A stretch of DNA of 28,179 nucleotides from Dehalococcoidia bacterium UBA1151 (lineage in GTDB: Bacteria > Chloroflexota > Dehalococcoidia > Lucifugimonadales > Lucifugimonadaceae). The position numbers and the translations under genes are program-made. Shown here one piece after another: positions 9,012-15,787 of this stretch (position 1 is the stretch's first letter; each line of letters opens with the position of its first letter). The notes below the pieces were generated by a model. It did not search any database. It was not told the DNA's origin and was given only the letters and a program-made list of their open reading frames with translations. The DNA lies in NCBI GenBank assembly GCA_002311865.1, contig DBZV01000131.1:29163-57341 (forward strand). The letters run 5' to 3'.

Positions 9012-9099
9012 ACACACCTCCGTGACTCAGTTGCAGTGCATCCCGATTTTACCTTTGAGGCAGGGAGGAGGCCCATTGTGACGTGCGCCAGCCGCCCAA

Positions 9100-9128
9100 T
9101 TGTCTATGGCGCATCAAAAAGGTATAAT
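9100..9128 (+). promoter_or_regulatory. Sigma-70-type promoter of the nusA operon
   Basis: TTGTCT at 9100-9105 and a perfect TATAAT at 9123-9128 are separated by 17 bases. This is a strong match to the housekeeping consensus. Transcription would start near 9135, leaving a leader of about 110 bases before nusA. Nothing between this promoter and nusA encodes the rimP that often opens this operon. Confidence 0.85.
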
Positions 9129-9156
9129 TTGGCCAGTCGTCGATGTGGAGGCATAC

Positions 9157-9255
9157 GTGAAAGAAGTGGGGAGAGCCCACTTTTTTGTTTGTATGCAATT
9201 TTGTATTTGTTTAGTAATAAATATAGGGCAAGGAGGTATCGGTAGTGAAAAGTGA
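9157..9255 (+). CDS. Putative nusA leader ORF (32 codons)
   Basis: A GTG at 9157 follows GGAGG (9147-9151) at a five-base spacing. It opens a 32-codon frame that crosses the leader terminator and stops at TGA 9253-9255, inside the nusA coding start but in another frame. The peptide (MKEVGRAHFFVCMQFC then ICLVINIGQGGIGSEK) is Cys-rich and hydrophobic in the middle, and I recognise no family. It may be a regulatory leader peptide or a chance frame. The ribosome site and its position on the terminator are what make it worth listing. Confidence 0.35.
   Translation: MKEVGRAHFFVCMQFCICLVINIGQGGIGSEK
9164..9190 (+). terminator. Intrinsic terminator (attenuator) in the nusA leader
   Basis: AAGTGGG (9164-9170) pairs with CCCACTT (9176-9182) across a five-base GAGAG loop. 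A run TTTTTTGTTTG starts at 9181. The hairpin and U-tract lie between the promoter and the nusA start, so it must be read through or prevented for the operon to be expressed. NusA itself stimulates intrinsic termination, and nusA leader attenuation has been described in Bacillus subtilis, so feedback control is a natural inference. Confidence 0.8.
9230..9237 (+). promoter_or_regulatory. Strong Shine-Dalgarno of nusA
   Basis: AAGGAGGT is a full anti-16S match seven bases before GTG 9245. It fixes the nusA start and implies high translation once transcription passes the leader terminator. Confidence 0.9.
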
Positions 9256-10855
9256 TCTGTTACTCGCCGTAACCCAACTTGCCGCAGAGAGAAGCCTCCC
9301 ACCAAACATCGTCGTGAGCGCTGTTCAGGACGCCCTGACCGCAGCCTACAAGCGGGATGAGGTTGCCGGTGGCGAAGATATCGTAGTTGAGCTTGACCCG
9401 GAAACGGGCGAAGTGACCGTTCACACCGTTCGCAACGTAGTCGAAGAGGTTGAAGATCCCGGGTCGCAGTGGACGCTTGAAGAGGCGAGGACGCACGATC
9501 CGCACGCGCAAGTGGGCGACCAGATTCGCACCGGATTGATTGAGAGCAACCCAGGACGTATCGCCGCGCAAACAGCGAAGCAGCTTGTAATGCAGCGCCT
9601 TCGTAATGCCGAACGCGAGCTTGTATTTGACGAGTATGTTGGCAAAGAGGGCGAAGTAGTCACTGCCACGGTTCAACGGATCGATCCAAGATTCGTCACC
9701 CTGGACCTGGGGCGTGCAGAGGCGATCATGCCCCCCTCGGAGCAGGTACAGCGAGAGCGCTACCGCCCAGGCATGCGGCTCAAGGTATACATCTCAGAGG
9801 TTCGCCGGAGTGTGCGGGGACCGGAGATTATTGGCTCACGGACGCACATCGAACTACTTCGAAAACTATTTGAAACAGAAGTGCCAGAAATCTTCAATGG
9901 CGTGGTTGAGATCAAGTCGATCGCACGCGAGCCGGGGGCACGGAGCAAGGTCGCGGTCTTCTCCAACCAGGAAGGCGTAGATCCCGTAGGTGCATGTGTT
10001 GGCCTGCGTGGCATTCGTATTCAGAACGTAGTCAACGAGCTCATGGGCGAAAAGATTGACGTTGTTGAGTACAGCGAAGATCCAGTTCAGTTCATCTCCA
10101 GTTCGCTGAGCCCGGCTCAGGTAGACAAAGTGACGCTAAACCATGAGGAAAATAGCGCGGAAGTTATTGTTCCTGATCGCCAGTTGTCGCTAGCGATTGG
10201 ACGGGAAGGTCAGAATGCGCGTCTCGCCGCGAAGTTGACCAACTGGCACATCGATATCAAGAGTTCACTGGAAGAGGCCCCTGTAACGGTCGAAAAGCCT
10301 GAAGTCGCAGCAGAAGCAGTGGAAGAGGCAGTTTCGACCGAAGAGGCGGCAGTTGCTGAAGCTGTTGATGCCGTGGCTATTGAGGCCGTAGAAGTTTCAG
10401 AGGCCGCAGACACCGACGTTGCCGCTGAGGCGCCCGCCGAAGAGACCGTCGCGGTTGAAGAGTCTGACGTCCCATCCGCAGTCGAGAAGGCCGCTGAAAT
10501 CATTGATGAGTCCGCAGCGTCTGACACCTCTGCTGAGGAAGAGCTGGCGCTTCTGGCTCTCGAAGAAGAGATCAAGGCTCTTGAAGCGCAAGAGAAAGCC
10601 GATGCAGAGCGCGCTGAACAAGAGTTGGCCGCTGCCGCTGCCGCGGTGAATTCCGATGATATCTGGCAGGTTGGCGATTCTGAGAGCGATGATGGCGGCA
10701 GACTCCGGTTTGCTGAGGATATTGTTGGCTACCGTGACATGTCATCCGGTCGTCGGAGTCGGCGCGGACGTGGCGGAAACAACTTGAGCCCTAAGGCGCG
10801 TCGTGCGCAGGCCAAGAAGGCCGCCTCTTCTTCAACGCCTGACAATAAATCTTAG
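9245..10855 (+). CDS. nusA: Transcription termination/antitermination factor NusA
   Basis: NusA binds RNA polymerase and nascent RNA, and promotes pausing and intrinsic termination. Residues 1-125 are the polymerase-binding N-terminal domain (SDLLLAVTQLAAERSLP..VQDALTAAYKR). About 135-200 is the S1 domain (VVTATVQRIDPRFVTLDLGRAEAIMPPSEQ). Two KH domains run to about 345 (GARSKVAVFSNQEGVDPVGACVGLRG; RQLSLAIGREGQNARLAAKL). After this comes an atypical 190-residue tail. It has a long acidic Ala/Glu/Val-rich stretch (about 345-470) and ends in a basic GRRSRRGRGGNN..KARRAQAKK segment. The tail is not the E. coli AR repeats. GTG start with a strong ribosome site; first gene of nusA-ylxR-infB. Confidence 0.97.
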   Translation: MKSDLLLAVTQLAAERSLPPNIVVSAVQDALTAAYKRDEVAGGEDIVVELDPETGEVTVHTVRNVVEEVEDPGSQWTLEEARTHDPHAQVGDQIRTGLIESNPGRIAAQTAKQLVMQRLRNAERELVFDEYVGKEGEVVTATVQRIDPRFVTLDLGRAEAIMPPSEQVQRERYRPGMRLKVYISEVRRSVRGPEIIGSRTHIELLRKLFETEVPEIFNGVVEIKSIAREPGARSKVAVFSNQEGVDPVGACVGLRGIRIQNVVNELMGEKIDVVEYSEDPVQFISSSLSPAQVDKVTLNHEENSAEVIVPDRQLSLAIGREGQNARLAAKLTNWHIDIKSSLEEAPVTVEKPEVAAEAVEEAVSTEEAAVAEAVDAVAIEAVEVSEAADTDVAAEAPAEETVAVEESDVPSAVEKAAEIIDESAASDTSAEEELALLALEEEIKALEAQEKADAERAEQELAAAAAAVNSDDIWQVGDSESDDGGRLRFAEDIVGYRDMSSGRRSRRGRGGNNLSPKARRAQAKKAASSSTPDNKS

Positions 10856-10861
10856 GTAGGC

Positions 10862-10879
10862 TGGCGCATCAGGGCGCCA
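10862..10879 (+). promoter_or_regulatory. Hairpin abutting the ylxR ribosome site
   Basis: TGGCGC and GCGCCA form a perfect six-base stem with loop ATCAGG just after the nusA stop. The last base of the stem touches AAGG (10879-10882), the likely ylxR ribosome site. No T-run follows, so this is not an intrinsic terminator. It may modulate ylxR translation or RNA stability. Confidence 0.5.
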
Positions 10880-10889
10880 AGGTTCGCGT

Positions 10890-11186
10890 GTGACTCAAAA
10901 GCATGTTCCGCTCAGGACTTGCGTGGCCTGTCGTACAAAACGACCACAGAATGAACTTGTACGGCTGGTGCGATCTCCGGCCGGTGGGTTCTCCATAAAT
11001 CCTGCGAAGGGCGCGCCCGGAAGAGGTCTGTATCTCTGTCGAATCCGGCAATGCTGGGTTGATGGGGTTCAAAATGGAAAGATCGCCAGGGCGACCCGGT
11101 CGCAAGTAGAAACAAGATCGGCTGCGGAGATGATGGCGTGGGCCGGGAATAACTTGAGCGCGTCGGACATTATTCAGGTGGAGTAA
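10890..11186 (+). CDS. ylxR: YlxR family RNA-binding protein (RnpM)
   Basis: This is a 98-residue DUF448/YlxR protein. The family signature is clear: PLRTCVACRTKRPQNELVRLVR near residues 7-28 and PGRGLYLCRIRQCW near 43-56, with Cys residues in the usual places. YlxR binds RNA and, in recent work on Firmicutes, modulates RNase P (RnpM). It lies between nusA and infB as in Firmicutes, but the usual next gene ylxQ (L7Ae-like) is absent. The start is GTG 10890 with AAGG seven bases upstream. The TAA stop lies inside an inverted repeat. Confidence 0.92.
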   Translation: MTQKHVPLRTCVACRTKRPQNELVRLVRSPAGGFSINPAKGAPGRGLYLCRIRQCWVDGVQNGKIARATRSQVETRSAAEMMAWAGNNLSASDIIQVE

Positions 11187-11206
11187 GTCTCTTACTCGGA
11201 GTAAAG
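11180..11206 (+). promoter_or_regulatory. Three-arm alternating hairpin at the ylxR stop
   Basis: GGAGTAAG (11180-11187, containing the ylxR stop), CTTACTC (11191-11197) and GGAGTAAAG (11198-11206) are arranged so that the middle arm can pair with either neighbour. The first pairing is seven perfect base pairs with a three-base loop. A further small stem, CCCAG/CTGGG with a seven-base loop, lies at 11216-11232. No U-tract follows either. Confidence 0.5.
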
Positions 11207-11258
11207 TTAAGGACTCCCAGTTGTAATCTGGGCCTATTAAAGGAGAGAATTTTAACGT

Positions 11259-13121
11259 ATGCCAAGGCGGAGGCAACCAGGAGCCAGAAGGCGCCCACCG
11301 GGGCGGCGTGGACCACGTCGTCCAAGGACGGATAATTCAGAGAGCGCGGTAGCCGCGCCAGAGAGGCCGGAAGGGCCAATTGAATTACCCGCACAAATTA
11401 CCGTGGGTGAGCTGTCTGAAATCTTGCACATCTCCCACGTAGACGGCGTGAAAGCGGTGCTGCGGCTGGGCATCATGGCAACCGTCAACGAAGAGATCGA
11501 CTTCCAGACGGCGGCGCAAGTTGCTCACTCCTTTGAGGTTGCTGTACTGCGGCCGAAGGAAAAAACGGAGAGTGAAGCCGCCAACCGCCCTGTAGTTGAA
11601 TCCGATAAGGACGAAGGCGCGGTAAAACGCCCTCCAATCGTTGCGATTCTTGGTCACGTAGACCACGGCAAGACCACACTACTGGACGCGATACGCGGTT
11701 CACAGGTGGTGGATGGTGAGGCCGGTGGCATCACGCAGAGTATTGGCGCCTACCAGGCGAGGTACAACGACGAACTGATCACGTTCATCGACACTCCAGG
11801 CCATGCCGCGTTCACCGCTATGCGGGCCCGTGGCGCGCAAGCAACCGATATCGCGATCCTCCTGATTGCAGCAGACGACGGCGTTTTGCCCCAGACGGTG
11901 GAAGCGATTGAACATGCCAAAGCCGCGGCTGTGCCAATCATCGTGGTTCTCAACAAGATTGATCTTCCCGGCGCTGACCCGGAGCGGGTTAAGGCCCAAC
12001 TCACCGAGCACGATTTGATTGTCGAATCGTACGGTGGAGACATCGTAGTGGTTGAGGTCTCAGCTCTACAAAAGGAGGGGATCGACGATCTTCTTGAAGC
12101 GATCCTGCTGGTGGCAGAGGTTGAAGGATTTGTGGCCAACCCCGACAAGGCAGGGGCTGGCGTTGTAATTGAGTCACACGTCGATCAGAAACGTGGCCCT
12201 CTGGCCAGCGTTATCATCCGCTCTGGTCAGGTACATCTAACTGATAGCATCGTGATTGGAACCAACCGAGGCAGAATCCGCGCGATGACTGACGGCTTCG
12301 GTCAGGATGCCAAAGTAGCGGGGCCATCTACGCCGGTTCAGATTCTTGGACTTGACGGCTTACCAGAGCCTGGCGAAGCGTTCGACATTGTTGAAAACGA
12401 TAAGACGGCTCGCCAACTGGTCCACGCCCGCAAAAGACTTGCTCACGGCCGGAATGGCGGACGTCGGGGCACAACGATGGCTGAGATCATGCGTTCACGC
12501 GGCATTGATGGCAATGTTGACTTGAACCTTGTGATCAAGACGGGGAGCCAGGGTGCTATTGATGCCGTGAGGCGTGCTCTGGAGCCGGCTTCGGTTGAGG
12601 AAATCAAGGTCAACATCCTGAGCATTGGCACTGGCGTCATAAATGATTCAGACGTAATGCTTGCGGCCGCGTCCGAAGCTATCGTTCTTGGCTTTGAGAC
12701 GTTTGCACAGCCCGGCGCGGTGCGTCAGGCCGATACGCAAGGCGTGGAGATACGCACGTACGACATCATCTACCAGCTGGTGGATGATGTTGAAAATACC
12801 GCTAAGGGACTGATTGCGCCTGAAGAGCGTGAGGTCATCCTTGGTCGAGCACTTGTGCAGCAGGTCTTCCCGGCAGGACGCCGCGACAAGGCTGCTGGCA
12901 TCAGGGTCACGGATGGATTCTTCTCAAGATCAGCAAGCGTTCGTGTCCTCAGGGGAGGCGAAGAGATCTTCTCAGGACGGGTGCTTTCGTTACGTCGATT
13001 CAAGGAAGATGTCCGAGACGTGCAGACTGGCTTCGAGGGCGGAGTCATAATCCAGAACTTCAGCGATTTCGAAGAGGGCGACATTTTGGAATGCTTCGAG
13101 ATTCAGGAATTCCGCAACTAG
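11259..13121 (+). CDS. infB: Translation initiation factor IF-2
   Basis: IF-2 is the GTPase that brings fMet-tRNA to the 30S subunit and promotes subunit joining. At 620 residues it is a short form, with one IF2N-like domain (about 40-90, ITVGELSEILHISHVDGVKAVLRLG) behind an Arg/Pro-rich N-terminus. The G domain has GHVDHGKT (132-139), DTPGH (about 178) and NKID (about 230). Domain III/IV blocks include GRNGGRRGTTMAEIM and the C-terminal fMet-tRNA domain (LRGGEEIFSGRVLSLRRFKEDV). The ATG has AAGGAGAG upstream. It is the last gene of the operon in this window. rbfA and truB, often next, are absent, and a minus-strand gene follows. Confidence 0.97.
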   Translation: MPRRRQPGARRRPPGRRGPRRPRTDNSESAVAAPERPEGPIELPAQITVGELSEILHISHVDGVKAVLRLGIMATVNEEIDFQTAAQVAHSFEVAVLRPKEKTESEAANRPVVESDKDEGAVKRPPIVAILGHVDHGKTTLLDAIRGSQVVDGEAGGITQSIGAYQARYNDELITFIDTPGHAAFTAMRARGAQATDIAILLIAADDGVLPQTVEAIEHAKAAAVPIIVVLNKIDLPGADPERVKAQLTEHDLIVESYGGDIVVVEVSALQKEGIDDLLEAILLVAEVEGFVANPDKAGAGVVIESHVDQKRGPLASVIIRSGQVHLTDSIVIGTNRGRIRAMTDGFGQDAKVAGPSTPVQILGLDGLPEPGEAFDIVENDKTARQLVHARKRLAHGRNGGRRGTTMAEIMRSRGIDGNVDLNLVIKTGSQGAIDAVRRALEPASVEEIKVNILSIGTGVINDSDVMLAAASEAIVLGFETFAQPGAVRQADTQGVEIRTYDIIYQLVDDVENTAKGLIAPEEREVILGRALVQQVFPAGRRDKAAGIRVTDGFFSRSASVRVLRGGEEIFSGRVLSLRRFKEDVRDVQTGFEGGVIIQNFSDFEEGDILECFEIQEFRN

Positions 13122-13165
13122 TCGCAAGTTGATCGCCCCATCCAAGCCGGGGGAGTGCTGCATCA

Positions 13166-14386
13166 TTAGCTAACACCGAACGCGAGAAGTCTGTAGCCGT
13201 GGTGTTTGCGACGCATGCCCACTGAGAGGCCGCCGGTGTGTCTGACGGCCTGCTCCAGCCGGGTGATGAATGTGGACCCTCCGGCAAACACCGCCGTCCC
13301 ACCAGGCTTGAGCAGAGACTTCGATCGAACAGCTAGCTGGGTACAATCGGTCGCCGTCTCGTCACCACGCAGCCGACCAAGCAGTAAATCATGTTGCGAT
13401 GCATCAGAGTTGGCCATCTCTGAGGTGTGCAGCAGGCTGACGTTATCCGGGTCGAGACCGTTTGCCACCAGGTTGTACTTGGAGTATCTCAGCGCGAGAA
13501 GATCATGGCCGTTGAGGGCAAGTGCTGTCGGGGCCATTGTCAGCATTGCTGCCAGCGGGACGTGACCCTGGCCTGGCTCGTAGATGAAGACACTTGGATT
13601 GCCTGACAATTCAGTCTCCGCTATCCAGCGGACAAGCAGAACCGTGCCGTGTCCCGGGATCTCGAAATCTTCGACACCGCGTGCGGTCTGTAATGCGGCA
13701 CCGTCAGGGGATCCGTCAATGGTGCTTTCACCGCGGTAGTACATGTCCAGATCGGGCGCGATTGGCCCGATATCGATGGGCGAGTGGTTGAATCGATAGT
13801 GGTATGTGCAGTAGTGCTGGTTGGCATCGCGTGCGGTGACCGTGATTGAGTCGTCAGACGCAAGCAGGTCGTCGATGAATTCGCCCAGCGGCGAGACGAC
13901 AACGCAGGCTACGCTTCCGTCTTCTGCAAGGTAGTTGCGTGAGTCAAGGACGATCGACTCAACTACATCAGGGCCGGCTTTCCCAGGAATATTGGAGACG
14001 ATTACGTCAAACCCGCCCTCCGGCACGTCTGAGTAGCCGAGGCTGCCGTAGGCTTCAATCTGTCCGGGCACGGCATTAAGTTCGGCATTTCGGCGGGAGT
14101 ATTCAACCGCCAGCGCGTCGCGATCCACCATATGTGCACGGTCAGCCAGGCCCGTTGCGACCATCGCGATGCCCAGAGGCCCATATCCACAGCCAACGTC
14201 GAGGACTTTCCGGGGCGCTGGATCAAACGCCGAGGCGATGGTCCGGAGCAGGAATCGAGTACCCGCATCAACCTTGAAGCTGCTGAATAGACGCTGGGTA
14301 ATCTCGAACTCAAGGTTCACATTGCCGAACCTGAGCGGGATGGTCTTTATTGCTGCTGAGCGGCTAACCCGCGATGTTTTTGCCAC
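13166..14386 (-). CDS. Two-part class I SAM methyltransferase, RsmC/RlmG-like fold
   Basis: This 406-residue protein has a canonical SAM-binding motif I, VLDVGCGYGPLG (61-72). An acidic motif II position lies in MVDRDALAVEYSRRN, followed by motif IV SNIPGKAG at 131-138. In the MTS family (RsmC, RlmG) motif IV is normally NPPFH, so the second Pro and the aromatic residue are replaced. After about residue 200 comes a second region that looks like a degenerate methyltransferase-type domain (MLTMAPTALALNGHDLLALRYSKYN..LLKPGGTAVFAGG). The order is catalytic first, then degenerate, the reverse of RsmC. The GTG start has a weak ribosome site. It is third in lipA-nfu-methyltransferase, 26 bases after the second gene. 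The substrate is unknown. Confidence 0.75.
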   Translation of the reverse strand: MAKTSRVSRSAAIKTIPLRFGNVNLEFEITQRLFSSFKVDAGTRFLLRTIASAFDPAPRKVLDVGCGYGPLGIAMVATGLADRAHMVDRDALAVEYSRRNAELNAVPGQIEAYGSLGYSDVPEGGFDVIVSNIPGKAGPDVVESIVLDSRNYLAEDGSVACVVVSPLGEFIDDLLASDDSITVTARDANQHYCTYHYRFNHSPIDIGPIAPDLDMYYRGESTIDGSPDGAALQTARGVEDFEIPGHGTVLLVRWIAETELSGNPSVFIYEPGQGHVPLAAMLTMAPTALALNGHDLLALRYSKYNLVANGLDPDNVSLLHTSEMANSDASQHDLLLGRLRGDETATDCTQLAVRSKSLLKPGGTAVFAGGSTFITRLEQAVRHTGGLSVGMRRKHHGYRLLAFGVS

Positions 14387-14412
14387 GGACTACCCGCTAA
14401 TCAGATAACTGA

Positions 14413-14658
14413 TCAGGTGACGGTGACGTCCGTGATCTCAGGGACATGGATCTTGAGCGAAGTAGAGAGGAATCGGGTGACCCCGTCATGCGTTGGGACA
14501 CATTCCGGGCACTCTTCGTTGACGCCGGGTGTGTACTTCACTTCGAGCGATGTTGGCTCAAGGCGAACAAGTTCCAGCGATCCGCCTTCTGAGGCGACCA
14601 TAATTTCGATGTTCTGCAACACCATATCTATCTTCGGATTAGAGACACTTTCAACCAT
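14413..14658 (-). CDS. NifU C-terminal-domain-like protein (Nfu type)
   Basis: This 81-residue protein follows the NifU C-terminal plan: an N-terminal helix (IDMVLQNIEIMVASEGGSLELVRLE), strands, a CxxC pair at C50-C53 (CPEC), and a final PEITDVTV. In Nfu proteins the CxxC of two subunits holds a 4Fe-4S cluster for delivery to client enzymes. The DGGD motif is changed to EGGS and the surrounding GACxxCP is EECPEC, so it is a divergent member. The ATG is preceded by AGGAGG at nine bases. It lies 31 bases downstream of lipA on the same strand. In E. coli, NfuA restores the auxiliary cluster of LipA, so pairing is sensible, but a role here is inferred. Confidence 0.65.
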   Translation of the reverse strand: MVESVSNPKIDMVLQNIEIMVASEGGSLELVRLEPTSLEVKYTPGVNEECPECVPTHDGVTRFLSTSLKIHVPEITDVTVT

Positions 14659-14689
14659 CTGCTCGGTCCTCCTGCGTTGTTGACATGAA

Positions 14690-15574
14690 CTATACCGTGG
14701 CCAGTTCCCGGCCTACGGCCGCTCGCTGCTGCTCTTCTGCGTGATACGAACTTCGCACCAGTGGCCCGGCGGCAACGTGCTTGAAACCTATCCGTAGTCC
14801 CTCTTCCTCCAATGCCTTAAACTCATCGGGATGGTAGAACCTGATCACGGGGTGGTGGCCTTTTGTGGGGCGCAGATACTGCCCGATCGTCAGGAGTTCC
14901 ACGTTCGACTCCCGGAGGTCCTCCATTGTCTGCAGCACCTCTGGCTTCGTTTCGCCCAGTCCAAGCATCATCCCGGATTTGTTGGCCGATTCCGGCTGGA
15001 TCTCCTTTGCTCGCCTCAGAAGATCAAGGCTGAGGTCGTAGTCGCCGCGTGGCCGAACTTTCCGGAATACCCGGCGCACCGATTCAATATTGTGGCTCAA
15101 CACGTCCGGGCGTTGTGCCAAAACAGTCCTTAGTGCGGCTTCATCGCCGTTAAAATCGGGGATCAACACTTCGACGTGAATTCCAGGCGTGAACTCTCTA
15201 ATCTGCTTGATGGTCATCGCAAAAATGCCCGAACCGCCATCTTCCAGGTCATCACGATCGACGCTGGTGACCACAATGTATTTGAGGTCCATCTCCTGCA
15301 CCGTTTTGGCTACTCGCATCGGCTCGCCAAGATCGAGGCCCAGGGGCTTGCCGGTCTTCACGTTGCAGTAGGAGCAGGCCCTGGTGCAGGTATCGCCCAG
15401 AATCATGAATGTTGCGGTTCCGCGACCCCAACATTCCGCAATATTCGGGCAAGCAGCCTCCTCACAAACTGTGTTCAGCTTGTAAGTCCGCATCTGGTTT
15501 TTGATGCGCGCGTAGTTTTCACCGCCCGGGAACTTGACCTTGAACCAGTCAGGAAGTCGTCGTTCTTGTTCCAA
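14690..15574 (-). CDS. lipA: Lipoyl synthase
   Basis: LipA is a radical-SAM enzyme that inserts two sulfurs into protein-bound octanoyl groups to make lipoyl cofactors for 2-oxoacid dehydrogenases and the glycine cleavage system. The auxiliary cluster ligands are C37, C42 and C48 (CEEAACPNIAEC). The radical-SAM CxxxCxxC is C63, C67, C70 (CTRACSYC). The C-terminal RSSY, whose Ser ligates the auxiliary cluster, is present. At 294 residues it has family length. The start is TTG 15574 with a poor ribosome site, chosen because the protein begins at the usual LPDWFKVKFP block. lipB is not in this window. Confidence 0.97.
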   Translation of the reverse strand: MEQERRLPDWFKVKFPGGENYARIKNQMRTYKLNTVCEEAACPNIAECWGRGTATFMILGDTCTRACSYCNVKTGKPLGLDLGEPMRVAKTVQEMDLKYIVVTSVDRDDLEDGGSGIFAMTIKQIREFTPGIHVEVLIPDFNGDEAALRTVLAQRPDVLSHNIESVRRVFRKVRPRGDYDLSLDLLRRAKEIQPESANKSGMMLGLGETKPEVLQTMEDLRESNVELLTIGQYLRPTKGHHPVIRFYHPDEFKALEEEGLRIGFKHVAAGPLVRSSYHAEEQQRAAVGRELATV

Positions 15575-15787
15575 TGAAGAATCTGACCCTTCGGTGAGAA
15601 AGCCAAAGGTGGCTTCAGATAAAAGTTGGCATCGCGTAATTGATGTAGCGAGATGCCCTTATTGAAGGATAGCAGAGCAAACATCGCATTCCGGTGCCTG
15701 AGTTCAGCTAAAACGGCCCCGCCCCTAATACAATTAGAGTCTCTATATTTCGGTATCTACATTTTACACGCCTCTACTTGGACCAAA

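Noticed and set aside
11187..11258. tRNA or small RNA gene in the ylxR-infB gap
   Set aside because: Only short stems are present; no cloverleaf or T-loop GTTCRA sequence.
13122..13165. Terminator between infB and the convergent methyltransferase
   Set aside because: A CCCC/GGGG pairing is possible, but the loop is long and no T-run follows on either side.
15720..15760. Promoters for lipA and rlmD in the divergent gap
   Set aside because: TACAAT at 15729 and other AT-rich hexamers exist, but no -35 at a proper distance is convincing on either strand.
15653..15787. Extended N-terminus of the rlmD-like protein from ATG 15653
   Set aside because: The extra residues are not family-like and the DNA is AT-rich promoter-like sequence. 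TTG 15788 fits the family length better.
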